Positions 1-9,077 of a DNA stretch of 64,000 nt are shown here, piece after piece. The first letter of the stretch is position 1, and each line of letters opens with the position of its first letter. The notes beneath the pieces are model-generated. The model saw only the letters and a program-made list of their open reading frames with translations, was not told the DNA's origin and made no database searches. Made by a program: the position numbers and the translations under genes. Origin of the DNA: Clostridiales bacterium (GTDB lineage Bacteria > Bacillota > Clostridia > Peptostreptococcales > Anaerovoracaceae); assembly GCA_015258265.1 (NCBI GenBank), contig JABZIP010000001.1:62001-126000 (forward strand). Reading direction: 5' to 3'.

Positions 1-139
1 CCAGGAGCTTGCAAGACCAAGTGTGCCCCGCCATGAAACCCTCTTCACCTGTAAAAGTTTTCACGATGACCATTTCCACCTTGCCCTTATAAAAAAGTTT
101 CGATGGTGTTATCACCTCAAGTAGTACACTTTTAGCCAT
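1..139 (-). CDS. atpC: ATP synthase epsilon subunit (3' part outside window)
   Basis: The first 46 codons of the F1 epsilon subunit are present; the rest lies beyond the left edge. The N-terminus begins MAKSVLLEVITPSKLFYKG and continues with a VKTFTGEEGF-like stretch, the start of the epsilon beta-barrel. Epsilon belongs to the central stalk and regulates ATP hydrolysis. It follows atpD by 20 nt, as the last gene of the operon in the usual order. The identification rests on the N-terminal sequence and the gene order. Confidence 0.9.
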   Translation of the reverse strand, partial: MAKSVLLEVITPSKLFYKGKVEMVIVKTFTGEEGFMAGHTWSCKLL

Positions 140-159
140 CTTCTTTTCTCCATTCTATA

Positions 160-1557
160 CTAAGCTCTCTTGGAGGCTTCGTACTTTTCAACTACTTCGT
201 CTATAGTACCTGCCATCAGGAACATCGATTCAGGGATATCGTCATGTCTGCCTTCAAGAATTTCTTTGAAGCTGCGAACAGTTTCCTTGAGAGGTACATA
301 CTTGCCCTGCATTCCTGTAAACTGCTCCGCTACGCTGAACGGTTGCGATAAAAATCTCTGTACTTTACGCGCTCTGTTTACAAGCAACTTGTCCTCGTCC
401 GACAATTCATCCATACCCAAAATCGCAATTATATCTTGCAATTCTTTGTATCTTTGAAGTACCTCCTGCACTCCACGAGCCACTTGATAATGCTCTTCTC
501 CAACTATATTCGGATCCATTATTCTGGAACTTGATTCAAGCGGATCTACCGCAGGATAAATTCCAAGAGCTGTAATCGCACGAGAAAGTACAGTTGTAGC
601 ATCCAGGTGCGCAAATGTAGTAGCAGGCGCCGGATCCGTAAGGTCATCGGCAGGCACATATATAGCCTGAACCGAAGTGATAGAACCCTTTTTGGTAGAA
701 GTAATTCTCTCCTGCAATGCACCCATTTCCGTAGCCAGTGTAGGCTGATATCCTACTGCCGAAGGCACACGGCCAAGAAGCGCCGAAACCTCAGAACCTG
801 CCTGTGTGAAACGGAATATATTATCGATAAATAAAAGCACATCCTGTCCTTCTTCATCTCTAAAGTATTCCGCCATTGTAAGTCCTGTAAGCGCAACTCT
901 CATTCTTGCTCCCGGCGGTTCGTTCATCTGCCCGAAAACCATTGCCGTCTTATCTATTACACCTGACTCTATCATTTCGTAGTACAGGTCATTTCCTTCA
1001 CGAGTACGCTCTCCAACTCCTGCGAATACGGATATTCCGCCATGCTCACGAGCAATATTACTGATAAGCTCCTGAATAAGTACTGTTTTTCCTACGCCGG
1101 CACCGCCGAACAAACCTACTTTACCACCTCTTGTATAAGGTGCAATAAGGTCTATAACCTTGATTCCGGTTTCGAAAATCTGAGCTGTAGTATCCTGCTC
1201 CTCAAACGCAGGGGCTTCTCTATGAATTGACTTCTTTTCTTTTGTTACAACAGGACCTTTTTCATCTATCGTTTCGCCTATTACATTGAAAAGTCTGCCC
1301 AGAACTTCCTTTCCGACAGGAACCTGTATCGGATTTCCCGTATCTATAGCTTCCATTCCTCTACTCAATCCATCTGTAGCTGAAAGAGCTATGCACCTTA
1401 CGACATCATCGCCGACATGCTGCGCTACTTCCGCAACTATTTCCTTGCCGTCGTGCTTAATTATGATAGCTGTTAAAAGTTCAGGGATATTTTCCGGTGC
1501 GAACTTAATATCTATTACCGGTCCTATAATTTGGTGTATGATACCAATATTTTCCAT
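160..1557 (-). CDS. atpD: ATP synthase F1 beta subunit
   Basis: Catalytic subunit of F1 at the cytoplasmic face of the membrane, making ATP from ADP and phosphate or hydrolysing it to pump ions. The Walker A loop GGAGVGKT is at residues 151-158, followed by the GERTREGNDLY segment and the Walker B-type LLFIDNIFRF. At 465 residues it is the family's usual length and looks intact. It sits between atpG (20 nt upstream) and atpC, so it is translated from the same message as the rest of the enzyme. Confidence 0.98.
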   Translation of the reverse strand: MENIGIIHQIIGPVIDIKFAPENIPELLTAIIIKHDGKEIVAEVAQHVGDDVVRCIALSATDGLSRGMEAIDTGNPIQVPVGKEVLGRLFNVIGETIDEKGPVVTKEKKSIHREAPAFEEQDTTAQIFETGIKVIDLIAPYTRGGKVGLFGGAGVGKTVLIQELISNIAREHGGISVFAGVGERTREGNDLYYEMIESGVIDKTAMVFGQMNEPPGARMRVALTGLTMAEYFRDEEGQDVLLFIDNIFRFTQAGSEVSALLGRVPSAVGYQPTLATEMGALQERITSTKKGSITSVQAIYVPADDLTDPAPATTFAHLDATTVLSRAITALGIYPAVDPLESSSRIMDPNIVGEEHYQVARGVQEVLQRYKELQDIIAILGMDELSDEDKLLVNRARKVQRFLSQPFSVAEQFTGMQGKYVPLKETVRSFKEILEGRHDDIPESMFLMAGTIDEVVEKYEASKRA

Positions 1558-1577
1558 GCTTCAAACCACCTCCCTAT

Positions 1578-2444
1578 TTATTTTTGAGCTTCAGCACCCG
1601 CAACAACCTCAATTATTTCATCTGTTATCACAGCCTGTCTTGCTCTGTTATAATATAGCGACAAATTGTCGAGCATCTCTCTTGCGTTGTCCGTAGCATT
1701 TTCCATTGCCATTCTTCTTGCTGCGTGTTCACAAGTTGCAGATTCGACAACTGCCCCAAACACCTTGATTTCCACATATTTCGGAACCAAATAGTTGAAT
1801 ACCGCTTCGATAGACGGTTCGTATTCAACTTCCATTTCATGCTTGATTACCTCAGGATCAAAACTTGCCTCAAACGGAAGCAATCTTTCGTACTTAACCT
1901 CCTGCTCCATGGCATTCTTGAACGAAGTATACACCATAACCACTTCATCGATTGTACCGTCATTATACATCTCTATAATCGGTTTACTGATTTCGTGCGA
2001 TTCAAGGAAAGAAATACTTTCAGGAGGTGCACTGTATTCACTATAAATCTCATAGCCCCTTCTTTCAAAATATTCTTTCCCTTTTGTTCCAACCGCCACT
2101 ATCACCGGTCTTTCCGGATCGTTTTCAAGGTTTCTCGCTGCTTCCTTTATGACATTTGCATTAAATCCGCCACAAAGTCCACGCGAGCTTGTAATTATGA
2201 TATAACAAGTTTTCTTGATTTCCCTTGAACCAAGCAGGTAATGCTCAGGAATCTCCGATGCATTGTTAAATATATCTTGAATTGATTCTGTAATATAATG
2301 AAAATACTCTGTTGTTTTTTCAAAGGTGGATTTGGCTCTTTTAAGTTTTGCAGCCGAAACAAGTTTCATCGCGCTCGTAATATGCTCTGTGCTTGTAACG
2401 CTCTTAATGCGGCGTTTTATATCTTGCATACTATTCGAAGCCAT
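1578..2444 (-). CDS. atpG: ATP synthase F1 gamma subunit
   Basis: Rotor shaft that turns inside the alpha3-beta3 head. The N-terminal helix contains IKRRIKSVTSTEHITSAMK, the middle has the family's SSRGLCGGFNANV signature, and the C-terminal helix ends in NRARQAVITDEI, all typical of gamma. The 288-residue length is normal. An AGGAGG site lies just ahead of the ATG. It lies between atpA and atpD with short gaps, in standard operon order. Confidence 0.98.
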   Translation of the reverse strand: MASNSMQDIKRRIKSVTSTEHITSAMKLVSAAKLKRAKSTFEKTTEYFHYITESIQDIFNNASEIPEHYLLGSREIKKTCYIIITSSRGLCGGFNANVIKEAARNLENDPERPVIVAVGTKGKEYFERRGYEIYSEYSAPPESISFLESHEISKPIIEMYNDGTIDEVVMVYTSFKNAMEQEVKYERLLPFEASFDPEVIKHEMEVEYEPSIEAVFNYLVPKYVEIKVFGAVVESATCEHAARRMAMENATDNAREMLDNLSLYYNRARQAVITDEIIEVVAGAEAQK

Positions 2445-2472
2445 ACTTTCCTCCTACTCGGCAAGTTCGCAC

Positions 2473-3975
2473 TTACCGTATTTCCTTATATTTAGCAATA
2501 GCTTCTTTCAAAGTTTCCTCTGTACCTTCTTCCAGCTTTCCTGTACTTTCTATACTCTTTGCGATAGAAGGATACTGTTCGTCGACAAAAGCCAAAAATC
2601 CTTTTTCAAAGTCTTTGATTTCGCCGATTGAAATATCCGCCAAATGCTTGTTTACTGCAGCATATATAATCATTACCTGATGCGCAACGCTCATAGGCTT
2701 ATACTGTCCCTGCTTCAATATTTCCATTAGAAGCTGACCGTGATCCAGTCTTTCTTTAGTATCCTTGTCGATATCCGAACCGAATTGAGAGAAGCTAGCA
2801 AGCTCTGCATACTGCGCAATTTCCAATTTAATCTTATTTGCAACCTGCTTCATCGCTTTTGTTTGAGCGTTTCCGCCTACACGCGATACCGAAATTCCAG
2901 CATTTACCGCAGGTCTTTGTCCCGAGAAGAACAATTCCGTTTCAAGGAATATCTGTCCGTCTGTAATGGAAATTACATTCGTAGGAATATATGCTGACAC
3001 GTCTCCTGCCTGAGTTTCTATGATAGGAAGCGCTGTAATAGAACCTCCTCCAAGCTCATCAGAAAGTCTTGCCGCTCTTTCAAGGAGTCTACTATGTAAG
3101 TAGAATACATCTCCCGGATACGCTTCTCGTCCCGGCGGTCTACGAAGTAGCAACGACATAGCTCTATATGCCACAGCATGCTTCGACAGGTCATCGTAAA
3201 CAATAAGTACATTTTTGCCCTGATACATAAAATGCTCACCTATAGCACAACCTGCATATGGTGCGATGTACTGTAAAGGTGCAACAGCACTTGCCGTAGC
3301 GGACACGATGATTGTGTATTCCATAGCTCCTTTGTCTTCCAAAGTCTGCACAAGCTGAGCAACTGTAGAATTCTTTTGTCCGATTGCTACATAAATACAA
3401 ATTACATCTTTGCCTTTTTGGTTTATAATTGTATCAACTGCGATTGCCGTCTTTCCCGTCTGTCTGTCTCCGATGATAAGTTCTCTTTGCCCCTTACCGA
3501 TAGGTATCATCGAATCTATCGCTTTGATACCGGTTTGAAGCGGTTCGCTTACTGATTTCCTCTGTAAAACTCCCGGTGCAGGATATTCAACGGGACGATG
3601 CGCTTCCGCTTTGATAGGACCTTTTCCGTCGAGCGGTTGTCCCAAAGCGTTTACTACACGCCCTATCATTTCCTCACCTACAGGAACCTCAACAACTCTT
3701 CCGGTAGGCTTTACTATATCGCCTTCCTCGATTTTCCAGTCGCTTCCCATCATTACAACCCCGACATTGTCTTCTTCGAGGTTCAACGCCATGCCGTATA
3801 CTTCACCGGGGAATTCGAGTAACTCGCCTGCCATACATTTTTCGAGTCCGTAAACTCTGGCGATACCGTCACCCACTTGTATGACCGTGCCGAAATCAGA
3901 TATATCGAGCTTATTTTTGTAAGTCTTTATCTGCTGCCTTATAACCGCACTAATTTCTTCCGGTTTTAAATTCAT
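2473..3975 (-). CDS. atpA: ATP synthase F1 alpha subunit
   Basis: Non-catalytic nucleotide-binding subunit of the F1 head. The P-loop GDRQTGKT is at residues 169-176 and the family signature around the PAVNAGISVSRVGG segment is present. At 500 residues it is full length. The N-terminal MNLKPEEISAVIRQQI helix is where the delta subunit docks. It follows atpH by 15 nt and precedes atpG by 28 nt in the operon. Confidence 0.98.
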   Translation of the reverse strand: MNLKPEEISAVIRQQIKTYKNKLDISDFGTVIQVGDGIARVYGLEKCMAGELLEFPGEVYGMALNLEEDNVGVVMMGSDWKIEEGDIVKPTGRVVEVPVGEEMIGRVVNALGQPLDGKGPIKAEAHRPVEYPAPGVLQRKSVSEPLQTGIKAIDSMIPIGKGQRELIIGDRQTGKTAIAVDTIINQKGKDVICIYVAIGQKNSTVAQLVQTLEDKGAMEYTIIVSATASAVAPLQYIAPYAGCAIGEHFMYQGKNVLIVYDDLSKHAVAYRAMSLLLRRPPGREAYPGDVFYLHSRLLERAARLSDELGGGSITALPIIETQAGDVSAYIPTNVISITDGQIFLETELFFSGQRPAVNAGISVSRVGGNAQTKAMKQVANKIKLEIAQYAELASFSQFGSDIDKDTKERLDHGQLLMEILKQGQYKPMSVAHQVMIIYAAVNKHLADISIGEIKDFEKGFLAFVDEQYPSIAKSIESTGKLEEGTEETLKEAIAKYKEIR

Positions 3976-3990
3976 GCACGAGCCCCCTTC

Positions 3991-4524
3991 CTATATAATA
4001 CTATTATTCATTTCTTCGAGCCTTTTTCGCACCGAAGCATCTATGATTTTGCCGTCAATTAAAATCTTGACACCTCCGATTAAGGATGCGTCCTCTTCGT
4101 TTTCGAGTTTCACATTTTTTCGTAAAAGTTTGCTCGTTTCGTCTTCAAATTTTTTCAGTTTTTCATCTGAAAGTGGGCTGACAGAATAAATTTTGCCGTA
4201 TGAAAAACCCGTGTCGCTATCAAAAAGTTCTTCATAAACTTTTACAGCACGTGCAAAATGCCTGGTTCTTCCCTTGTCTATCATAATAAACAAGAAATTC
4301 AAAAGTTCCTCGGAAATTTTACCGGAAAATACTTCGTCAACGACTTTTTTCTTCTCTATGCCTGAAATTATCGGGCTTTCAAAAAACGCAAACAAATCCT
4401 TTTCCTGATTGAAAATTTTCAAAAGTTCTTTTGCTTCGTTTAGAATTTCTTCTTTTTTACCAACATCACACGCCGCTTGATAAAGAGCGCTTCCGTATAC
4501 ATTTCCTACTGCTAATTCTGCCAT
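3991..4524 (-). CDS. atpH: ATP synthase F1 delta subunit
   Basis: Peripheral-stalk subunit joining the b dimer to the top of F1. The N-terminus (MAELAVGNVYGSALYQAA) and the C-terminal segment with IGGVKILIDGKIIDASVRKRLEEM are typical of the OSCP/delta family, and 177 residues is the usual length. The start codon overlaps the end of atpF by 13 nt, implying coupled translation of the two stalk subunits. The sequence is divergent, as delta usually is, so position in the operon supports the call. Confidence 0.95.
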   Translation of the reverse strand: MAELAVGNVYGSALYQAACDVGKKEEILNEAKELLKIFNQEKDLFAFFESPIISGIEKKKVVDEVFSGKISEELLNFLFIMIDKGRTRHFARAVKVYEELFDSDTGFSYGKIYSVSPLSDEKLKKFEDETSKLLRKNVKLENEEDASLIGGVKILIDGKIIDASVRKRLEEMNNSII

Positions 4525-5015
4525 TTTGTAGCACCTACTTCTTCAATGATACCATCTATAAGCTGATCCTGCCCCGAAACGGTAAGTTCCCGCTCTAAGA
4601 TGCGCTCAGCTGCAAGCAATGCCAACTCTGCAATTTGTGCTTTCATATCGGACATCGCCTTAGCTTTCTGCCTTTCGACTTCAAGCTCGGCTTTTTCCTT
4701 AATTCTAGCCGCTGCAACAGTTGCTTCCTCTATAATGTCATTTGCCTGAGCTTCTGCTCGTATCTTTGCATTTTTGATAATTTCCCTGCTCTCCGCTTCA
4801 ACATTCGCTATGCGCTTGTTGTATTCATCGAGCTTCCTATCCGCCAATTTGTTGGTGTCGGTAGCATGGTCAAAACTGTCCTGTATGCTCCTCTTTCTAT
4901 CCTCCAAAATAGCAAGATACGGTTTATACAAAAACTTGGTAAGTATGCCCACAAGGATTAAGAAGTTTATAACTGCGAAAATTATCTGAAACGCATCTAT
5001 ATGTAATGCTTCCAT
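4512..5015 (-). CDS. atpF: ATP synthase Fo b subunit
   Basis: Membrane-anchored part of the peripheral stalk. One N-terminal hydrophobic helix (about residues 8-28, IIFAVINFLILVGILTKFLY) is followed by a long charged helix rich in Ala, Glu and Lys, the dimerising stalk. At 167 residues it is typical. It is encoded between atpE and atpH and overlaps atpH by 13 nt. Only one b-type gene is present, as expected for a non-photosynthetic bacterium. Confidence 0.96.
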   Translation of the reverse strand: MEALHIDAFQIIFAVINFLILVGILTKFLYKPYLAILEDRKRSIQDSFDHATDTNKLADRKLDEYNKRIANVEAESREIIKNAKIRAEAQANDIIEEATVAAARIKEKAELEVERQKAKAMSDMKAQIAELALLAAERILERELTVSGQDQLIDGIIEEVGATKWQN

Positions 5016-5060
5016 TAAATTCCTCCCTGCGACTTTACTTTAAATTCTAAAGCAGTTTAA

Positions 5061-5279
5061 TTACATTTTACCAATAAGAAGTATAGCTATAAGTAGTCCG
5101 TAAATAGTCATGGCTTCCATGAACGCAAGTGCAAGTATCATGCTTGTACGGATAGTTCCTGCGATTTCAGGTTGTCTGGACATACCCTCCAGTGCCTTTG
5201 ACGCTGCAAGACCTTGTCCTATTCCAGGTCCCATTGTTGAAAGAGCGATGGCTAAAGCCGCTGCTATTGCAATTCCCAT
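5061..5279 (-). CDS. atpE: ATP synthase Fo c subunit
   Basis: Ring-forming proteolipid of two transmembrane helices, only 72 residues. The polar loop is recognisable as EGMSRQPE (residues 31-38), and the ion-binding carboxylate is Glu55 in AFMEAMTIYG. Gln22 (GPGIGQG) and Tyr60 match positions used by sodium-binding rings, but the residue after the key Glu is Ala where sodium rings usually have Ser or Thr. The coupling ion is therefore not decided by this sequence. It sits between atpB and atpF. Confidence 0.97.
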   Translation of the reverse strand: MGIAIAAALAIALSTMGPGIGQGLAASKALEGMSRQPEIAGTIRTSMILALAFMEAMTIYGLLIAILLIGKM

Positions 5280-5395
5280 TTTTCTTTTTCTCCTTTCGGT
5301 TATAGCTGAATTTCAGCAATTATTTAATATATTCTACTTTCCATATTTGAAAAGTAAATATCGTAATTAAGTTCGGCATCACACTTAATTGAGCG

Positions 5396-6088
5396 CTATG
5401 CGTGTGCCTCCAATTTTTCGTGCTCCTCTGCACCGTGTTCTGCCGCCTCGGAGATGTATATACCTGCAAGCAGTGCGAAAACAAGCGCCTGTATAGCTCC
5501 CATAAGTATGCTCAAAAGCTGCATTATTACAGGTATACCGAGCGGAACCAGATGGAAGAAAGATTCTGTTACCTTTTCTTCACCGAATATGTTACCATAA
5601 AGCCTCAATGTGAGCGATAACGGTCTTACAAATTCTTCAACAAGCATAATTGGAAACAGAAATGCCACCGGCTGGAACAAATGCTTGTAAAACTTGATTC
5701 CGTGAGTTTCTCTGATACCTATTATCTGAACTGCAAAGAACACAACTATCGCAAGTCCTGCCGGAAAGTTAATAGAACTTGTCGGTGCCGCTAAAAACGG
5801 TAAATGTCCCGAAAGAGGAAGCAATCCCGAATAGTTGGAAAGCAAGATATAGATAAACAACGTAGCGACAATCGGCAAATATTTCCTGCCTGCGTACTCA
5901 CCCATAACATCCGAGAAGAAATCTCTCAATTTCTCGATGATTATTTCCATTGTAAGCTGCAGCTTTGTAGAAGGAACCATTTCCAATTTTGAACTTGAAA
6001 TAATTGCAACGACAGACAATATTACTGTGATTGCCATACTTGTAATCATCATCGGTGTTATCGTAAAACCCTCTAAAAACCCCATCAT
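5396..6088 (-). CDS. atpB: ATP synthase Fo a subunit
   Basis: Membrane stator subunit that forms the ion half-channels facing the c ring. The essential arginine is Arg162 in the segment SLTLRLYGNIFGE. Several hydrophobic segments span the 230 residues, matching a five- to six-helix protein, with a conserved His/Glu-rich end. Its ATG overlaps the stop codon of the upstream atpI-like gene (ATGA), which suggests translational coupling. The length is normal for the family. Confidence 0.97.
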   Translation of the reverse strand: MMGFLEGFTITPMMITSMAITVILSVVAIISSSKLEMVPSTKLQLTMEIIIEKLRDFFSDVMGEYAGRKYLPIVATLFIYILLSNYSGLLPLSGHLPFLAAPTSSINFPAGLAIVVFFAVQIIGIRETHGIKFYKHLFQPVAFLFPIMLVEEFVRPLSLTLRLYGNIFGEEKVTESFFHLVPLGIPVIMQLLSILMGAIQALVFALLAGIYISEAAEHGAEEHEKLEAHA

Positions 6089-6423
6089 TTCTTTCCTCCT
6101 ATATCGTCAATTACCTGTTTTTCGGCAATGATATTTTTAACTGAAAAGAGCCTTGCCGTAACGCTCAAACTGAACGCCGTTCCAATCGCAAGCGCAGAAA
6201 AATCCAGCACCTCGGAATTTTTGAACAACAATGTTGCTGCAAGTGCTACTATGTTTATAATTATACCTCCGAATATACGGGCGGTAATGCTTTGCGAAGC
6301 CACCTGTTTTTTGCTTGATTTTGCGAGTTTCATCCACAAAACCACATATTTGCAAAATCCCACGAAAGCTCCATACGATATGCCACATATGGCTCCTATA
6401 ATATAAATTGAATACTTTTCCAT
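6085..6423 (-). CDS. ATP synthase protein I-like membrane protein
   Basis: A 112-residue hydrophobic protein with about three to four predicted membrane segments (near residues 5-30, 48-66 and 73-93). It occupies the AtpI position immediately before atpB and overlaps it by 4 nt. AtpI-type proteins assist assembly of the c ring and ion supply, but the sequences are poorly conserved, so the assignment rests mainly on place and size. An AGGAG motif lies 16 nt before the ATG, further than usual, so the start is not certain. Confidence 0.65.
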   Translation of the reverse strand: MEKYSIYIIGAICGISYGAFVGFCKYVVLWMKLAKSSKKQVASQSITARIFGGIIINIVALAATLLFKNSEVLDFSALAIGTAFSLSVTARLFSVKNIIAEKQVIDDIGGKK

Positions 6424-6574
6424 TGCGTATATATTATACTCTCCTTTCGCTTGTTTTAAACAATTATTGCACTTATATTTCGTCTTTTTTACAAATTCTG
6501 CGGATTTTTTCGCCTATGTTTTGTTTGTTTTGTTCAAACATTCTATATTTTGTGTACAATGTTGCTGTTTATGT

Positions 6575-7933
6575 CTACTTGTATGCTATATCGCTTACGA
6601 CATTTTTTACCCATTTTTGCGAAATAACTCGTTTGGTCAGTATTGCGCACTTCAAAATTTCCTCAGTTTTTACGCAAAACATTACAAGATAAACCGGCAA
6701 GTGGAACAAAAGCGCAGTTGCAAACGCCATCGGTACCGCATATAACCATATGCTGCCTGTTTCGATTAACATCGCAAACAGTGTATCCCCACCCGCTCTC
6801 AAAAGTCCAACGACGCAAATTCCGTTGTAAAGTACAAGTGCGAGAAATATCGCGTCTATCGCTATTATGATAATTGCATACTCCCTGCCTTTTTCCGTCA
6901 AATCGAAAAGCGGCACCAGTTTTTGGGAAACTGCAATCAATCCTATTCCAAATATTATACCCGTAACTATAGCAGTTTTGAGTATCTTGTTGCCCAGTTC
7001 AAGCGCATATTTTGTGTCCCCTTCGCCCAGTTTTTCTCCAACAAGTATCAGTGCGGCATCTCCCAAGCTGAAGCCCGCCATTGAAAACAGGCTGTTTATT
7101 ACCGTACCTACCTGTACTGCAGCATACGCCGTAACACCAAGCCTTGCATAGGCAGCGACATACATGGCATTCCCAAGTCCCCAAATGGTTTCATTGAGCA
7201 TTGTCGGAACCGCATTTCTAATGACACGTAAAAATAATTCCCTGCTCCACGAAAAGTATACGCTAAGTCCTGCCGCCACCCTGTTTTTAAACACGAAAAC
7301 TACAGTAAGCACCGTCAAGATTTCCAGAGTTCTCGCAATCATGGTTGCAAGAGATGCTCCCGAAACACCGAGCTTCGGCATTCCGAAATTTCCAAAAATG
7401 AGGCAATAATTTAAAAATGTATTAGTACTAAACACCGCTATACTTATAAAAAGCGGTATGTGAGTTTGCTTCGTAACTCTAAGTGCTGTTTGAAACGGAA
7501 CGGTTATTGAAACCGTGAGCAAACTCGGCGCTGCAATTTTGATATAATCCGCTCCCATTCTAATCAAAAGCTCATCGGAAGTAAAAATGCGCATTACATA
7601 AACAGAGAAAAATTCAGCTACAAGGAAAAATATAACACTCACGCTGAAACAAACAGCAAGCGCAATTCCTATCGTCTTTTTCATGCCGCGTTCGTCCTTG
7701 GCGCCCAAAAACTGCGCCATATATGTCGATACTCCGCTCGTGAATCCGAATACAAGCATCCAGTGCACAAAATATATTTGCGTTGCTATGCCGACCGCCG
7801 CAAGCTCCGCTTCGCCAAGTCTTCCCACCATTAAATTGTCTACAAGTGAAAGAGAAGACGCAATTACGCTTTGAATAGCAATCGGCAAAGCTATAAAAGT
7901 TATTTTTTTAAAAAATTCTTTATTCGAAATCAT
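6575..7933 (-). CDS. MATE family multidrug/sodium antiporter
   Basis: A 452-residue inner-membrane exporter with about twelve transmembrane helices arranged as two MatE halves. The opening ITFIALPIAIQSV followed by SLSLVDNLMVGRLGEAEL is the typical start of a MATE protein, and the second half repeats the pattern near residue 240 (VPTMLNETIWGLGNAMY). The family expels drugs, metabolites or envelope intermediates using Na+ or H+. Substrate cannot be told from sequence. It starts 17 nt after wecB and precedes the ATP synthase genes, probably in one transcription unit. Confidence 0.9.
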   Translation of the reverse strand: MISNKEFFKKITFIALPIAIQSVIASSLSLVDNLMVGRLGEAELAAVGIATQIYFVHWMLVFGFTSGVSTYMAQFLGAKDERGMKKTIGIALAVCFSVSVIFFLVAEFFSVYVMRIFTSDELLIRMGADYIKIAAPSLLTVSITVPFQTALRVTKQTHIPLFISIAVFSTNTFLNYCLIFGNFGMPKLGVSGASLATMIARTLEILTVLTVVFVFKNRVAAGLSVYFSWSRELFLRVIRNAVPTMLNETIWGLGNAMYVAAYARLGVTAYAAVQVGTVINSLFSMAGFSLGDAALILVGEKLGEGDTKYALELGNKILKTAIVTGIIFGIGLIAVSQKLVPLFDLTEKGREYAIIIIAIDAIFLALVLYNGICVVGLLRAGGDTLFAMLIETGSIWLYAVPMAFATALLFHLPVYLVMFCVKTEEILKCAILTKRVISQKWVKNVVSDIAYK

Positions 7934-7950
7934 ATATTTTCCGATTTAAT

Positions 7951-9060
7951 TTACTTTTTCATATTTAAAAGTGCGGAAACGATTTTTCTGCACGCACTTC
8001 CGTCGCCGTACGGATTTTCTGCGTGAGCCATTTTGTCATATGCTTTTTTGTCCGTGAGCAGTTTTTTTGCTAGGCTATAAATTTCTTTCTCTTCGACACC
8101 TGCAAGTTTCACCGTTCCCGCCTTAATAGCCTCAGGTCTTTCGGTTTCTTTTCGCACAACAAGTACAGGTTTCCCAAGCGACGGTGCTTCTTCCTGCATT
8201 CCGCCGGAATCCGTAATAATCAAATAAGATTTCGCCATTAGATTAACAAACGGCTGATATTCGAGCGGCTCTATCAAATGCACTCGATTTGTTTCAGCAA
8301 GTATCTGTCCTGCTATCTCTCGCACTTTCGGGTTCAAATGCATCGGGTACACTATCTCTACATCCGAAAATTCGTCTGCAAGTCTTTTGATTGCTGAAAA
8401 TATATTGCGCATATTTTCGCCCAGATTTTCCCTCCTATGGCAAGTAACAGTTATCACTCGCCTATTCGCAAAATCGATATTTTTCAATATTTCGTCGGTA
8501 AATTCGTAAGGTTTTTCCGCCACACGAAGCAGTGCATCAATTACGGTATTTCCTGTAATAACAATATCTTTGCCCGCTATTCCTTCAGCCAGCAAATTCC
8601 CTTCGTTTATTTTCGTAGGCGCAAAATGAATATCTGCCAGATGTCCCGTAAGTACTCGATTCATTTCCTCAGGATAAGGAGAATACTTATCGTATGTTCT
8701 AAGTCCGGCTTCGACATGTCCTACCTTTATCTGCTTATAAAAAGCTGCAAGTGCGGCTCCAAATGTCGTAGATGTGTCGCCGTGAACAAGCACTATGTCG
8801 GGCATTTCTTTTTCAAGTACACCCTCAAGTCCAAGCAAAACATTTGATGTAATCTGGCTAATACTCTGATTCGGCTTCATAATATTTAAATCATAGTCGG
8901 GTGTCAACTTAAATAAGTCCAGCACCTGATCGAGCATTTGTCTATGCTGTGCAGTTACGCAAAGCACGCTTTCAATTCCTTGCGTATTTTGAAGTTCCTC
9001 TACGAGCGGCGCCATTTTAATCGCTTCCGGGCGCGTCCCGAATACAGTCATTACTTTCAT
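7951..9060 (-). CDS. wecB: UDP-N-acetylglucosamine 2-epimerase (non-hydrolysing)
   Basis: Interconverts UDP-GlcNAc and UDP-ManNAc, supplying ManNAc for wall teichoic acid linkage units or capsular sugars. The N-terminal VFGTRPEAIKMAPL motif, the HGDTSTTFGAALAAFY segment, HVEAGLRT and the TDSGGMQEEAPSLGKPVLV motif of the nucleotide-binding half are all present. At 369 residues it is complete. It lies 17 nt downstream of the WecA/TagO-type transferase gene, so the two envelope-precursor enzymes are probably made together. Confidence 0.96.
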   Translation of the reverse strand: MKVMTVFGTRPEAIKMAPLVEELQNTQGIESVLCVTAQHRQMLDQVLDLFKLTPDYDLNIMKPNQSISQITSNVLLGLEGVLEKEMPDIVLVHGDTSTTFGAALAAFYKQIKVGHVEAGLRTYDKYSPYPEEMNRVLTGHLADIHFAPTKINEGNLLAEGIAGKDIVITGNTVIDALLRVAEKPYEFTDEILKNIDFANRRVITVTCHRRENLGENMRNIFSAIKRLADEFSDVEIVYPMHLNPKVREIAGQILAETNRVHLIEPLEYQPFVNLMAKSYLIITDSGGMQEEAPSLGKPVLVVRKETERPEAIKAGTVKLAGVEEKEIYSLAKKLLTDKKAYDKMAHAENPYGDGSACRKIVSALLNMKK

Positions 9061-9077
9061 CTTTAGCCCTCTTTAAA

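Noticed and set aside
6424..6480. TATAAT just before the atpI-like gene as a promoter
   Set aside because: It would place the transcript start at or past the start codon, and no -35 element lies at proper spacing; the genes are more likely read from upstream.
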